Notes: generated by a model not told the origin, from the letters alone. DNA of 64,000 bases from JBGQAS01 sp964498605 (GCA_964498605.1 CAZCHK010000003.1:1-64000); one strand, 5' to 3'; positions 1 through 8,220 are shown, numbered from the stretch's first letter. Translations and numbers: made by a program.

Positions 1-303
1 GCCAAGATCGACGCGATGAAGAAGGCGCAGGCAGGCAAAACAACAGCAGCCATCAAGACACCTGAAGCAGCTGCCGGCAAGTTCGCCCCCGGCATGCCCG
101 CTGTCAAATACATCGCCAAACACAAACTGACCGCCGATCAGACCCTCAGCCATGTTGCCCTCAAGTATTACGGCAGCGCCGCCAAGAAGTATTGGATGCT
201 GATCTACAACCACAACAAAGCAGTCATTGGTGACAACCCCGGTATCGTTCGGCCCGGAATGGAGTTGAACATCCCTGAATTGCCCACCGACTTCAAAGCC
301 TAG
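1..303 (+). CDS. LysM-domain protein, 5' end outside window
   Basis: The reading frame is open to the first base of the window, so the N-terminus is probably missing; the first ATG at 16 has no Shine-Dalgarno sequence. The visible part ends in one LysM-like module (from about VKYIAKHKLTADQTLSHVA to PGMELNIPELP), the fold that binds N-acetylglucosamine chains in peptidoglycan. A basic, Ala/Lys-rich stretch precedes it. It lies 15 bp upstream of the next gene and is probably co-transcribed with it. LysM proteins of this kind often act as tethering or scaffold modules at the wall or in phage-like particles; the actual role here cannot be told. Confidence 0.75.
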   Translation, partial: AKIDAMKKAQAGKTTAAIKTPEAAAGKFAPGMPAVKYIAKHKLTADQTLSHVALKYYGSAAKKYWMLIYNHNKAVIGDNPGIVRPGMELNIPELPTDFKA

Positions 304-318
304 GAATCTGAGGTTTTC

Positions 319-1104
319 ATGGAAGTTAATTTGCTGGACCTTTTGTCAAGCGCGACCACCGCGCTGACAAAGAACGCCGGTCAGCTCAACCAGGCCGACA
401 CCTACAATCACGACCACGGCGACCACATGGCGCAGATCTTTTCGCTGATCACAGACGCTGTGGGTCAAAAGAAAAATGAACCCCCCTCCAGCCAGCTGGC
501 ATATGCCGGCAAGGTGCTGGAACAGAAATCAAGCAGCGGTTCCGCGAAGCTGTACTCAAAAGCTCTCCAGGTTGCCGCCCAGAATTTCAAGGGTCAAAAA
601 TCTGTCACTGAGGACAACGTGGTCACCCTGATCCAAAGCCTGTTGGGCGGCGGCAATCAGCCCGCGCCGATCAAATCAAAAGCCAGCGGAGGCGACCTGC
701 TGGGAACGCTCCTCGGCGGCCTCACGGGTGGAACCACCACCGCGGCGAAGAAGAAAAGCACCGGGCTGGACCTGGGTACGCTTCTGTCCGTCGGTAGCAC
801 ACTGCTGGGCAGCACAAGCGCAGGCTCAGGCGTGGATCTCAGTGATGGCATCGACCTGGGCGACATCGTCGGTATCGGTTCTTCGCTGTTGAACGCCAGC
901 CAGAAGACAAAAACCCAACCGCAGAGTTCCAGCGCGGTCAATGTCCTGACCAGTCTGCTGTCCGGCAGTGCTCTCACGCAGACGCCCACCCGGTCAGCTT
1001 CAGGAATGCTGGTAGCCCAATCACTGCTTCAGGCAGCAGGCAGCCTGCTTAACAAGAAAACAAAAACGGCTACCACCAAGCGTGCTGCCACCAGACGTTA
1101 TTAG
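319..1104 (+). CDS. DAK2 (DhaL)-like domain protein with Gly/Ser-rich C-terminus
   Basis: 261 residues. The first 110 residues have the spacing of a DhaL/DAK2 helical domain: LNQAD at 23-27, an acidic/histidine loop NHDHGDHM at 30-37 where DhaL has its Asp metal ligands, and SSSGSAKLYSKAL at 71-83 where DhaL has its GxSG-Y turn. From 120 on the protein is low complexity, built of repeated Leu-Leu-Gly-Ser/Gly units (LLGTLLGG, GSTLLGS, GSSLLNAS), then a basic tail. A TGAGG sequence precedes the ATG. No kinase partner is nearby, so an enzymatic role is doubtful. The family link is my reading of the pattern and is moderate at best; otherwise it is a protein of unknown function paired with the LysM gene. 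Confidence 0.7.
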   Translation: MEVNLLDLLSSATTALTKNAGQLNQADTYNHDHGDHMAQIFSLITDAVGQKKNEPPSSQLAYAGKVLEQKSSSGSAKLYSKALQVAAQNFKGQKSVTEDNVVTLIQSLLGGGNQPAPIKSKASGGDLLGTLLGGLTGGTTTAAKKKSTGLDLGTLLSVGSTLLGSTSAGSGVDLSDGIDLGDIVGIGSSLLNASQKTKTQPQSSSAVNVLTSLLSGSALTQTPTRSASGMLVAQSLLQAAGSLLNKKTKTATTKRAATRRY

Positions 1105-1109
1105 TCAAA

Positions 1110-1140
1110 AAGGACCCCTGAAAAGGGGTTCTTTTTTTCT
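1110..1140 (+). terminator. Intrinsic terminator after the LysM/DAK2-like pair
   Basis: An 8-bp stem (AGGACCCC with GGGGTTCT, one G-T pair) closes a TGAAAA loop and runs directly into a run of seven T. It ends transcription before the riboswitch. Confidence 0.85.
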
Positions 1141-1190
1141 TGACGAAATGCAGATTTCTTCATAGAATCACCTCACAATAGAATACTGCC

Positions 1191-1335
1191 TTGAGGGTGC
1201 CTGAATCCCCCGGATGGGATGGCTTAAAGGCGAAGCCGGTGAAAGTCCGGCGCTGACCCGCAACTGTAAGAAGAGCTTCACCTCTTCAAGCCAGGTCGCC
1301 CGCCCCGAAAGGCTTGTCCACGAACCTCGCGGAAA
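1191..1335 (+). promoter_or_regulatory. Cobalamin riboswitch aptamer
   Basis: The conserved core is plain: GAAGCCGGTGAAAGTCCGGC followed by GCTGACCCGCAACTGTAA at about 1232-1268, and the B12 box AAGCCAGGTCGCCCGCC at 1288-1304. An upstream GGTGCC and GGGATGGC segment matches the P3/P4 side. It sits in front of an importer operon for corrinoid or siderophore, which supports repression of that operon by adenosyl- or methylcobalamin. Confidence 0.93.
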
Positions 1336-1394
1336 GGAGGTGGTACATACGACAATATGTTTCAACCTCCCTGTTCTACACGAACAGGGTTTTT
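1336..1394 (+). promoter_or_regulatory. Riboswitch expression platform: antiterminator versus terminator
   Basis: Two exclusive structures can form. The terminator pairs CCCTGTTC (1369-1376) with GAACAGGG (1382-1389) and is followed by TTTTT (1390-1394). The alternative hairpin pairs GGAGGT (1336-1341) with ACCTCC (1365-1370), with an inner ACATA/TATGT stem (1345-1349 with 1356-1360). They share bases 1369-1370, so only one can be complete. This implies transcription control rather than control of the ribosome binding site. Confidence 0.75.
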
Positions 1395-1415
1395 AATTCA
1401 CTTCATGGAGAGATG

Positions 1416-2333
1416 ATGAAACACAAATTGATACCTTTATGGATGATACTGCTCGCGGCAGTTTTGCTGACCGGGTGTTCGCTCCTCAGTAACACCTCTC
1501 CGCGCGTCGTCATCGACGATCTGCAAAACAGCGTGAACTTACCCGCCCGCGTACAATCCATTGTCTCCCTCGCCCCGTCCAACACCGAGATCCTCTTTGC
1601 AGTCGGCTGCGGGGATCACCTCGTTGCCCGTGACGAGTTCAGTGATTTCCCGCCAGAGGCGCTTGATCTCCCAACGATTGGTGGGTCGTGGAATGGCTAC
1701 GACGAGGAAGCTATCGTCGCCCTGCAGCCTGATGTGGTTCTCGCTTCACAGCTGAACACTCCTGAACAGGTGCAAAGCCTGCAAGCCCTCGGTTTGACCG
1801 TGTATTACCTGGAGAACCCCGCCGACCTGGAGGAGCTGTACGACAACCTGCTCAAGGTCGCCGTGATATGCGGCACGACCAGCCAGGCTGAAGAGTTGGT
1901 CGATTCGCTGCGAGAGCGCGTGACCGCCGTTACAATTGCCATCGCACCCATATCGTACGCGCCCAGTGTCTTTTATGAGCTGGACGGGTCTGATCCGGCG
2001 AAACCCTGGACCACGGGACCGGATACCTTCATCGCCTATCTTATCCGCCAGGCAGGCGGCTTCAATGTCGGTGATGCCCTGTCTGCCGACTATGCCCAGA
2101 TCAGCCTGGAAGAACTGCTCGTGCAGAACCCGGCGATCATCGTTCTGGGTGATTCGGCGTACGGTGTGACTCCCGAACAGGTGGCTGCCCGCCCCGGCTG
2201 GGAGGGTATGTCCGCGGTCCAGAATGAAATGGTTTTTCCGTTCGATGATGACCTGGTCAGCATTCCCGGTCCGCGCCTGGTGGACGGGCTGGAAGAGCTC
2301 GCCCGGCTGCTTCACCCGGGGGTCTTTGAATAA
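1416..2333 (+). CDS. btuF: ABC transporter substrate-binding lipoprotein, BtuF-like
   Basis: 305-residue lipoprotein that captures a corrinoid (or a ferric siderophore) outside the membrane and hands it to the permease encoded next. The signal peptide ends in LLTGC with the lipid-bearing Cys at 21. The mature part has the helical-backbone binding protein pattern: IVSLAPSNTEILFAVG near the start, a conserved DEFSDFPPEA patch, and VVLASQ. The ATG at 1416 is chosen because GGAG lies 5 nt upstream; ATG 1413 is the alternative. An in-frame start further upstream would fall inside the riboswitch. The B12 riboswitch favours cobalamin over iron as substrate. Confidence 0.9.
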   Translation: MKHKLIPLWMILLAAVLLTGCSLLSNTSPRVVIDDLQNSVNLPARVQSIVSLAPSNTEILFAVGCGDHLVARDEFSDFPPEALDLPTIGGSWNGYDEEAIVALQPDVVLASQLNTPEQVQSLQALGLTVYYLENPADLEELYDNLLKVAVICGTTSQAEELVDSLRERVTAVTIAIAPISYAPSVFYELDGSDPAKPWTTGPDTFIAYLIRQAGGFNVGDALSADYAQISLEELLVQNPAIIVLGDSAYGVTPEQVAARPGWEGMSAVQNEMVFPFDDDLVSIPGPRLVDGLEELARLLHPGVFE

Positions 2334-2338
2334 ACCAA

Positions 2339-3367
2339 ATGAGGAAAACCGCCCGCCCTTACTGGATCACATCCGCTCTCCTGCTTGCCGCGGTTCTGCT
2401 CAGCATCCTGTTGGGCTCCGTGGCCATCCCTCTCGGCGATCTGCTCCAGAGTTTCTGGGCGGGCATCTCGGGAACCAGCTCTCCCGACAGCCGCCTGGGT
2501 TCCTACATCACCATCCTCTTCAGCCTGCGCCTGCCGCGAACGCTGCTCATGCTGCTGGTTGGCGCCGCCCTAGGTGCCAGCGGAGCCGCCTACCAGGGCT
2601 TGTTCCGCAATCCGCTGGCTGACCCCTACCTCATCGGCGTGGCCTCCGGAGCCGGACTGGGAGCGGTGGCTGCCATGTCCTTTGGTCTGACATCTGCTCT
2701 GACGGGCATGTTCACCATTCCCCTGGCCGCCTTCAGCGGAGCCGTGCTGACCATCGTACTCGTGGTTCAATTGGCGCGGGTCAACAAATCCGTGCCCATC
2801 ACCAACCTGATCCTGGCAGGCGTGGCTGCCTCTTCCTTCGCCACCGCGCTGAGCTCTTTTCTCATGCTCACCTCCAGCGGCGACCTGCGCCGGGCGCTGG
2901 TGTGGCTGCTGGGCGGATCCACGCTGGCTGGCTGGCAGCCGGTTCTGGCAGCCTTGCCCTACATCGCGTCAGGAGTCGGTACGCTCCTCTTCATGGGGCA
3001 TCCCCTGAACGCAATCCAGTTCGGCGATGAACAGGCCGCCCAGCTGGGCATCCAGGTCAGCCGGGTGCGCTGGATTGTTATCGCCGCCGCCACGCTGGCA
3101 ACTGCCGCAGCCATTTCCTTTGCCGGCATTATCGGCTTTGTCGGGTTGATCGCACCGCACATCCTGCGGCTGACCTGCGGCAATGATTATAAAAAACTCG
3201 TCCCGCTTTCCATGCTGGGAGGGGCAGCCCTGCTGCTCTTTTCGGACGTGCTGGCGCGGGTGCTTCTCGCCCCGCAGGAGATTCCCGTGGGCATCATCAC
3301 CGCTCTGGCCGGTGCGCCGTTCTTCTTCTTCATACTGCGCCGCGCCAAACAGCAGCAGTACTGGTAA
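2339..3367 (+). CDS. btuC: ABC transporter permease, BtuC/FecCD family
   Basis: 342 residues, normal length for the family, with about ten hydrophobic segments. Signature stretches are GASGAAYQGLFRNPLADPY (the gating-loop region) near 80 and the C-terminal SFAGIIGFVGLIAPHILR, typical of BtuC/FhuB/FecCD. It forms the membrane channel for the substrate carried by the preceding binding protein. It starts 5 bp after that gene's stop and ends 6 bp before the ATPase gene, so the three are one operon under the riboswitch. Confidence 0.93.
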   Translation: MRKTARPYWITSALLLAAVLLSILLGSVAIPLGDLLQSFWAGISGTSSPDSRLGSYITILFSLRLPRTLLMLLVGAALGASGAAYQGLFRNPLADPYLIGVASGAGLGAVAAMSFGLTSALTGMFTIPLAAFSGAVLTIVLVVQLARVNKSVPITNLILAGVAASSFATALSSFLMLTSSGDLRRALVWLLGGSTLAGWQPVLAALPYIASGVGTLLFMGHPLNAIQFGDEQAAQLGIQVSRVRWIVIAAATLATAAAISFAGIIGFVGLIAPHILRLTCGNDYKKLVPLSMLGGAALLLFSDVLARVLLAPQEIPVGIITALAGAPFFFFILRRAKQQQYW

Positions 3368-3373
3368 AGAATT

Positions 3374-4138
3374 ATGCTCTGCATCAAGAATTTGCGCGTC
3401 AATTACGATAAGAAGACCATCCTCAGCGGGGTGACGTTTGACGTGTCACCTGCCGAAGTGCTCGGCGTGATCGGTCCCAACGGCGCCGGCAAGACCACCC
3501 TCATCCGCGCGCTCAGCGGCACTCTCCCCCCCACGCAGGGAGAGATCATGCTCCATGACAGGGACCTGCGCGGTATCTCCACCCTGCAGCGAGCCAGGCT
3601 CTTCGCTGTTGTTCCGCAGGCACGCAACCTGCCGGCTGCCTTTACCGCCTGGGAAATGGTGCTGCTCGGGCGCACACCGCATCTCAACTGGCTGGGGCAG
3701 CCCTCTGAGAAGGATGAGCACATCGCGCGAGAAGCCATGCTGGCGACTGACACACTGCAGCTGTCAGGGCGCCGCCTCGGGGAGCTTTCCGGTGGCGAAC
3801 AGCAGCGCCTGCTGCTGGCGCGCGCCCTCACTCAGCAGACTCCCGTCCTGCTGCTGGATGAACCCGTCACCCACCTCGATCTGCAGTACCAGGTCCAGTT
3901 CATGCGCCTGGTGCAGGCTGTCTGCCGCAGCGAGAAGAAAATGGTCATCATGGTGCTGCACGACTTGAACATGGTCAGCCAGTACACCGACCACGTGCTG
4001 CTGCTGGTAGCCGGAGAGCAAAAGCTCTTTGCCCCCACCAGGAAGATGTTCAGTGAAGCGCTGCTGAGCCAGTCCTTCGGACTGCCGCTGCGCATCGCCG
4101 AGACATCTGATCATCAGCGCGTCATCCTCCCCGCCTGA
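3374..4138 (+). CDS. btuD: ABC transporter ATPase, BtuD/FecE family
   Basis: 254 residues. Walker A GPNGAGKT at 34-41, Q-loop around VVPQARN at 79-85, signature LSGGEQQR at 138-145, Walker B VLLLDEP at 158-164 and the switch His in VLHDLN near 198. It supplies ATP hydrolysis for the importer encoded by the two genes before it. The last gene of the riboswitch-controlled operon; the next gene begins 20 bp later behind its own promoter-like box. Confidence 0.93.
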   Translation: MLCIKNLRVNYDKKTILSGVTFDVSPAEVLGVIGPNGAGKTTLIRALSGTLPPTQGEIMLHDRDLRGISTLQRARLFAVVPQARNLPAAFTAWEMVLLGRTPHLNWLGQPSEKDEHIAREAMLATDTLQLSGRRLGELSGGEQQRLLLARALTQQTPVLLLDEPVTHLDLQYQVQFMRLVQAVCRSEKKMVIMVLHDLNMVSQYTDHVLLLVAGEQKLFAPTRKMFSEALLSQSFGLPLRIAETSDHQRVILPA

Positions 4139-4146
4139 GCATAAGG

Positions 4147-4152
4147 TACAAT
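4147..4152 (+). promoter_or_regulatory. -10 box TACAAT of a leaderless promoter
   Basis: TACAAT ends 6 nt before the ATG at 4159, so the expected transcription start is the A of the start codon. No Shine-Dalgarno sequence fits in the gap. Confidence 0.6.
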
Positions 4153-4158
4153 AATCCC

Positions 4159-5127
4159 ATGCAGGTAAATTTCTACGCCACCTTCCGCGTGCGTGCCGGC
4201 GTGAAGAGCATCACGCTCGAACTGCCTGACGGCGCCACCATGCGCCAGGCGGTCGATGCCGTCATTGCGCGCATCCCGGCATTGAAACACGACTGGCTGC
4301 GCGGTGACGGCGATCTGCACGCCCATGTGCATGGCTTCGTCAATGGGAAGGATGTTTCCACACTGCCGCAGGGATGGAACACGCCCTTGGTGGCTTGCGA
4401 CACGCTTGATTTTCTTCCCCCGGTCGCCGGCGGCCGCGATCGTTACCGCGATGGCTCCTACCTGGCAGAAAACCCCACCTGGCACGTTGAGGACAGCGCC
4501 TGGAAAGCCAGGCAGATCGTAAAAATGTTGTCGAAGCATCCGCTTGCTCCGCTGCGCCGCGTCGCTGAAGTTGGCTGCGGCGCCGGGGAGGTGCTCGTCC
4601 TGCTGCAACAGGAACTCCCTGACGGGGTTGATCTGAGCGGTTATGAGATTTCACCCCAGGGCTTCGCACTGTGCCAGCCCAAGGCCAATCAGTGCTTGCA
4701 CTATTTCAACCAGGATCTGCTGAAAAGCAGTGCTCCCAAGGCCGACCTGCTTCTGGCCATGGATGTCATCGAACACATCCCGGACATCGAGGGCTTCCTG
4801 TGCGCGTTGCGCGGTCGCGCCGCCCATCACATCTTCCACGTCCCCCTGGAATTGACCGTGCAAACCGTCTGGCGCGAGAAACCCCTCCTGCGCAGCCGCG
4901 AAAAGAACGGCCACCTGCATTTCTTCACCAGGCAGATGGCCCTGCAGCTCCTGACCGATTGCGGTTACGAAGTCGTGGATTGGTTCTATACACCCGCCGG
5001 TGTGGACCAGGGAAAAAGCAGCAAAGCCAAACTGGTAAAACTCCCCCGCAGACTGCTGTTCGCCATAAATCAACACTTCGCTGTCCGTCTCCTGGGCGGA
5101 TATTCTCTTCTTGTTCTCACAAAATAG
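4159..5127 (+). CDS. MoaD-like sulfur carrier fused to a class I SAM methyltransferase
   Basis: 322 residues in one frame. Residues 1-92 are a MoaD/ThiS-type beta-grasp domain ending in the family's double Gly (91-92, bases 4429-4434). From 93 the sequence continues as a methyltransferase whose N-terminal pattern DGSYLAENPTWHVEDSAWKA is that of free-standing enzymes. SAM motif I EVGCGAG is at 137-143 and the acidic motif DVIEH at 202-206. MoaD proteins carry sulfur on a C-terminal Gly thiocarboxylate, so here the Gly-Gly would be usable only after cleavage, as is known for MoaD-MoaE fusions. No start codon lies in frame near the junction, which argues against two overlapping genes. Substrate unknown. 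Confidence 0.85.
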   Translation: MQVNFYATFRVRAGVKSITLELPDGATMRQAVDAVIARIPALKHDWLRGDGDLHAHVHGFVNGKDVSTLPQGWNTPLVACDTLDFLPPVAGGRDRYRDGSYLAENPTWHVEDSAWKARQIVKMLSKHPLAPLRRVAEVGCGAGEVLVLLQQELPDGVDLSGYEISPQGFALCQPKANQCLHYFNQDLLKSSAPKADLLLAMDVIEHIPDIEGFLCALRGRAAHHIFHVPLELTVQTVWREKPLLRSREKNGHLHFFTRQMALQLLTDCGYEVVDWFYTPAGVDQGKSSKAKLVKLPRRLLFAINQHFAVRLLGGYSLLVLTK

Positions 5128-5226
5128 CCGTCCGCTATGCTGTGCGGTTTCTTAAGTGCCTGCGGAACCAATCTGTCCAAAAATTGAAACCTCTCAATCA
5201 CCGCCACCCCGGCAGGGCAAGAAAAA

Positions 5227-5248
5227 AGGCGGTTCTGAAAAACCGCCT
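5227..5248. terminator. Bidirectional terminator between fusion gene and cyclophilin
   Basis: A perfect 8-bp stem AGGCGGTT / AACCGCCT around a CTGAAA loop. An A-run precedes it, giving a T-run for the minus-strand gene, and CAATTCTTTT follows on the plus side. Confidence 0.75.
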
Positions 5249-5266
5249 CAATTCTTTTGGAGTTCT

Positions 5267-5773
5267 TTACTTCTCCGTGATCTCCACGGTCAGCAGTTTG
5301 GCGGCCGGGGCGCTGCGGTCGCTCGGGTCGCGGGCCGGAATGCTCATCAGCACGTCCATCCCACCGATCACCTGCCCGAAGACGCTGTGCTTGTTATCCA
5401 GCCAGGGAGTCTCCCTGTGCGTGATGAAGAACTGGCTGCCGTTTGTGTTGGGTCCGGCGTTCGCCATGGAGAGCACTCCCTGCTTGTCGTGCTTGAGATC
5501 GGGATGAAATTCGTCGGCGAAATCATACCCCGGACCTCCGCTGCCTGTGCCAGTCGGGTCGCCGCCCTGCACCATGAAATTGTCGATAACGCGGTGGAAG
5601 ATGGTGTTGTCGTAGAATCCCTGGCGCGCCAAAAAGACCAGGTTGTTGACCGTGCCGGGTACCTTATCGGCAAACAACTGCGCGACGATGTCACCTTTGT
5701 CCGTTTTGAAGGTGGCGGTGTAGGATTTTTTGCTGTCGATCTCCATCGCCGGAGGGGTGGACCATTGTTTCAT
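5267..5773 (-). CDS. Cyclophilin-type peptidyl-prolyl cis-trans isomerase
   Basis: 168 residues, the size of a single cyclophilin domain without signal peptide, so cytoplasmic. It speeds cis-trans isomerization of X-Pro bonds. Conserved active-site stretches are IFHRVIDNFMVQGGDPTGTG (catalytic Arg in FHR, substrate-binding MVQGGD), then LSMANAGPNTNGSQFFIT and HSVFGQVIGGMDV. AAAGGAAT lies 7 nt upstream of the ATG. It is a single gene, convergent with the fusion gene and divergent from murJ. Confidence 0.95.
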   Translation of the reverse strand: MKQWSTPPAMEIDSKKSYTATFKTDKGDIVAQLFADKVPGTVNNLVFLARQGFYDNTIFHRVIDNFMVQGGDPTGTGSGGPGYDFADEFHPDLKHDKQGVLSMANAGPNTNGSQFFITHRETPWLDNKHSVFGQVIGGMDVLMSIPARDPSDRSAPAAKLLTVEITEK

Positions 5774-5838
5774 TTTAATATTCCTTTGTAAAAATTTTCT
5801 CTATTTTACCTGCTATCCGCTCAAAAAACTGCCTGAAG

Positions 5839-5844
5839 TATAAT
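5839..5844 (+). promoter_or_regulatory. -10 box TATAAT of a leaderless promoter for murJ
   Basis: TATAAT ends 7 nt before the ATG at 5852. No ribosome binding site is present in the gap. Confidence 0.6.
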
Positions 5845-5851
5845 CACCTTA

Positions 5852-7480
5852 ATGTCTGACAGCATCGAAACACCTTCCCCGCAGCCTTCCGGAACGCGCC
5901 AGATCGCCCGCGCTGCCGGCACGGTCATGCTCGCCTTCATCATCAGCAACATCATCGGATTGCTGCGCGGCGTGCTGATCTACCGCACATTCGGCACAGG
6001 TGCCGAGCTGGATTCCTTCAATGCCTCCAACCGCGTCACCGAGGTGCTCTACAACCTCATGGCAGGCGGCGCGCTGGGTTCCGCCTTCATCCCCACCTTC
6101 ACCGGTTTTCTCACCCGCAAGGATAAACCTGGCGCCTGGAAGCTGGCTTCCGGTGTGATCAACCTGCTCATCCTGGCGCTGCTTCTCGTGTGCATCATCG
6201 CATTCATCTTCGCTCCGCAGATCGTTGAGCACGGGCTCTTCATCCTCAATCCGGTTGCCAGTCCGGGCCAGCTGGACCTGACCACCAACCTGCTGCGCAT
6301 CCTGCTGCCTTCCATCATCATCTTCGGCGTCTCCGGGCTGGTCATGGGCATGCTCAACAGCCACCAGATCTTCTGGATCCCCGCCCTCGCTCCAGCCATG
6401 TATTCCATCGGCATGATCTTGGGTATTTTGATCTTCCCGGCGTCCTGGGGAATCTACCGCCTGGCGTGGGGCGCACTGCTGGGCAGCCTGCTGCATCTCG
6501 TCGTGCAACTTCCCTACCTCGTCAAGCTGCGCTATACATACCAGCTGTTCCTTGGCGCGAGGATGGCTGAAGTGCGCCAGGTCTTCAGACTGTTCTTGCC
6601 GCGCGTTTTCGGCGTGGCGGTCGTTCAGCTCAACTTCATCATCAACACCATCATCGCCCTCAGTCTGCCGGAGGGCAGCGCTTCGGCCATCACCCTGGCC
6701 TTCAGCCTGATGCTGATGCCCCAGATGGCCATCGCCCAGTCCATCGCCATCGCCTCGCTGCCCACTTTTGCCGCCCAGGTGGAAGAAAGGCGCCTGGATG
6801 ACATGCGCTCCTCCCTGTCTTCCACGCTGCGCAGCGTGTTCCTGCTGGCGCTTCCTGCCGCAGTGGGCATGATCCTCCTGCGCGTGCCGCTCATCCAGCT
6901 GCTGTACGAAAACGGCACCTCCTTCACCACGCACTCCACCGAACTGGTCGCCTGGGCGTTATTGTGGTACGCCTCCGGGCTGGTGGGGCATTCCATCGTC
7001 GAGATCATCAGCCGCGCCTTCTACGCCCTGCACGACACGCGCACGCCGGTCATTGTCGGCGTCATCGCCATGTCGCTCAACATCGCCCTCAGCTTTGGTT
7101 TTGCCGCGCTCTTTTCGGTGCTGGGCTGGATGCCGCACGGCGGGTTGGCCTTCGCGCTCTCCCTCTCCACCACGCTGGAAGCCATCGCCCTCATCGTCAT
7201 CATGCGCAGGCGCCTGGGAGGATTGCAGGGAAAACAGTTCTGGCGCGTCTTCGCCCAGAGTGCGCTGGCTGTCGTGGCCATGTCCGCCGCGCTGATCATC
7301 TGGCTGCGGTTCATCCAGGACAGCAGCCCCTGGCTTTCCACCCTGACAGGGCTGATCATCGGCGTGACCATCTATTTCGCCGTATTGACCATCTTAAAAG
7401 TGCCCGAGCTGAGGTCCTTTCTGGGCATGCTCAGCGCCCGTTTAAAACCACGCACAAAGAAACAACAGGAGAAACCATGA
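5852..7480 (+). CDS. murJ: Lipid II flippase MurJ/MviN
   Basis: 542 residues with about 14 hydrophobic helices. The protein moves lipid II from the inner to the outer face of the cytoplasmic membrane for peptidoglycan synthesis. N-terminal AAGTVMLAFIISNIIGLLRG and the DSFNASNRVTEVLYNL loop match the MVF family, as does the GALGSAFIPTFT stretch following it. The C-terminus is short and basic. Its stop overlaps the start of the next gene (ATGA), so the two are translationally coupled. Confidence 0.95.
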   Translation: MSDSIETPSPQPSGTRQIARAAGTVMLAFIISNIIGLLRGVLIYRTFGTGAELDSFNASNRVTEVLYNLMAGGALGSAFIPTFTGFLTRKDKPGAWKLASGVINLLILALLLVCIIAFIFAPQIVEHGLFILNPVASPGQLDLTTNLLRILLPSIIIFGVSGLVMGMLNSHQIFWIPALAPAMYSIGMILGILIFPASWGIYRLAWGALLGSLLHLVVQLPYLVKLRYTYQLFLGARMAEVRQVFRLFLPRVFGVAVVQLNFIINTIIALSLPEGSASAITLAFSLMLMPQMAIAQSIAIASLPTFAAQVEERRLDDMRSSLSSTLRSVFLLALPAAVGMILLRVPLIQLLYENGTSFTTHSTELVAWALLWYASGLVGHSIVEIISRAFYALHDTRTPVIVGVIAMSLNIALSFGFAALFSVLGWMPHGGLAFALSLSTTLEAIALIVIMRRRLGGLQGKQFWRVFAQSALAVVAMSAALIIWLRFIQDSSPWLSTLTGLIIGVTIYFAVLTILKVPELRSFLGMLSARLKPRTKKQQEKP

Positions 7481-8220
7481 ACCCAAAAACCGGAATCGAT
7501 TTCATCGAAGCCACCAAGTACCAGAACATGAGCGGTCCGTCCGCCCAGGAGCAGGGTCTTCCCCAGCCGCCGCTTGAACTGCCCGTGCCGCAAGGCGCGG
7601 AATTGATCAGACTCCCAGAGGTCACCGCACAGAACAAACCTTCCGCTGACCTTTATGAAATGATCCTCAAGCGCAGGTCGCTGCGTAAGTACACAAAGAC
7701 CTCCTTGACGCTGGATGAACTCTCCTTCCTGCTGTGGAGCACCCAGGGCATCCGCGAGTCTGTCCCCGGTAAGCGCACCTTCCGCATGGTGCCTTCCGCT
7801 GGCGCGCGGCACGCCTTCGAGACCTACCTGCTCGTCCACCGCGTGGACACCTTAGCACCCGGCCTGTACCGCTACGTGGCTTCCTCCCATTCACTTTTCC
7901 TCTTGGACGCAGCGGCAGACATCTCCCACAAGCTGGTCAAGGGCTGCCTCAATCAGGAACAGGTCGCGCAGTCCGCAGTGACCTTCTTCTGGGACGCGGT
8001 CGTGGAGCGCATGTTCTGGCGCTACGTCGAGCGCGGCTACCGCTACCTGCACCTGGATGCGGGGCATGTCTGCCAGAACCTATCGCTGGCAGCCGAAGCC
8101 ATCGGCTGCGGCGTGTGCGCCATCGCCGCCTACCTGGATGACGAGGTCAACGATGCCATCGGGCTGGACGGCGAAAAGGAATTTATCATCTATATCGCCA
8201 GTCTGGGGAAAAGAGACTAA
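7477..8220 (+). CDS. SagB-type nitroreductase-fold flavoenzyme
   Basis: 247 residues. The FMN-binding nitroreductase core starts at about 60 (MILKRRSLRKYTK) and is followed by LSFLLWSTQGI, FRMVPSAGARHAFETYL and GLYRYV, the pattern of the SagB/ThcOx subgroup. The last third has HLDAGHVCQNLSLAAEAIGCG, which shapes the dimeric FMN site. SagB enzymes of peptide clusters oxidise azolines, but no precursor or cyclodehydratase is nearby, so this is more likely a stand-alone oxidoreductase. The start at 7477 is set by the ATGA overlap with murJ; in-frame sequence upstream of it is murJ read in another frame. Confidence 0.9.
   Translation: MNPKTGIDFIEATKYQNMSGPSAQEQGLPQPPLELPVPQGAELIRLPEVTAQNKPSADLYEMILKRRSLRKYTKTSLTLDELSFLLWSTQGIRESVPGKRTFRMVPSAGARHAFETYLLVHRVDTLAPGLYRYVASSHSLFLLDAAADISHKLVKGCLNQEQVAQSAVTFFWDAVVERMFWRYVERGYRYLHLDAGHVCQNLSLAAEAIGCGVCAIAAYLDDEVNDAIGLDGEKEFIIYIASLGKRD

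Noticed and set aside
1314..1415. N-terminal extension of the BtuF-like protein
   Set aside because: It would be translated from the riboswitch and its terminator, and the signal peptide only starts at 1416.
4429..4437. Two overlapping genes (moaD plus a separate methyltransferase) instead of a fusion
   Set aside because: No stop codon lies between the domains and no ATG, GTG or TTG in the same frame lies at the junction.
5849..6934. Open frame of 361 codons opposite murJ
   Set aside because: Antisense shadow: extremely rich in Asp, Gln, Gly and His, with no start signal and complete overlap with murJ.
6964..7476. N-terminal extension of the nitroreductase
   Set aside because: This part is murJ in a different frame; the true start is the ATGA overlap at 7477.
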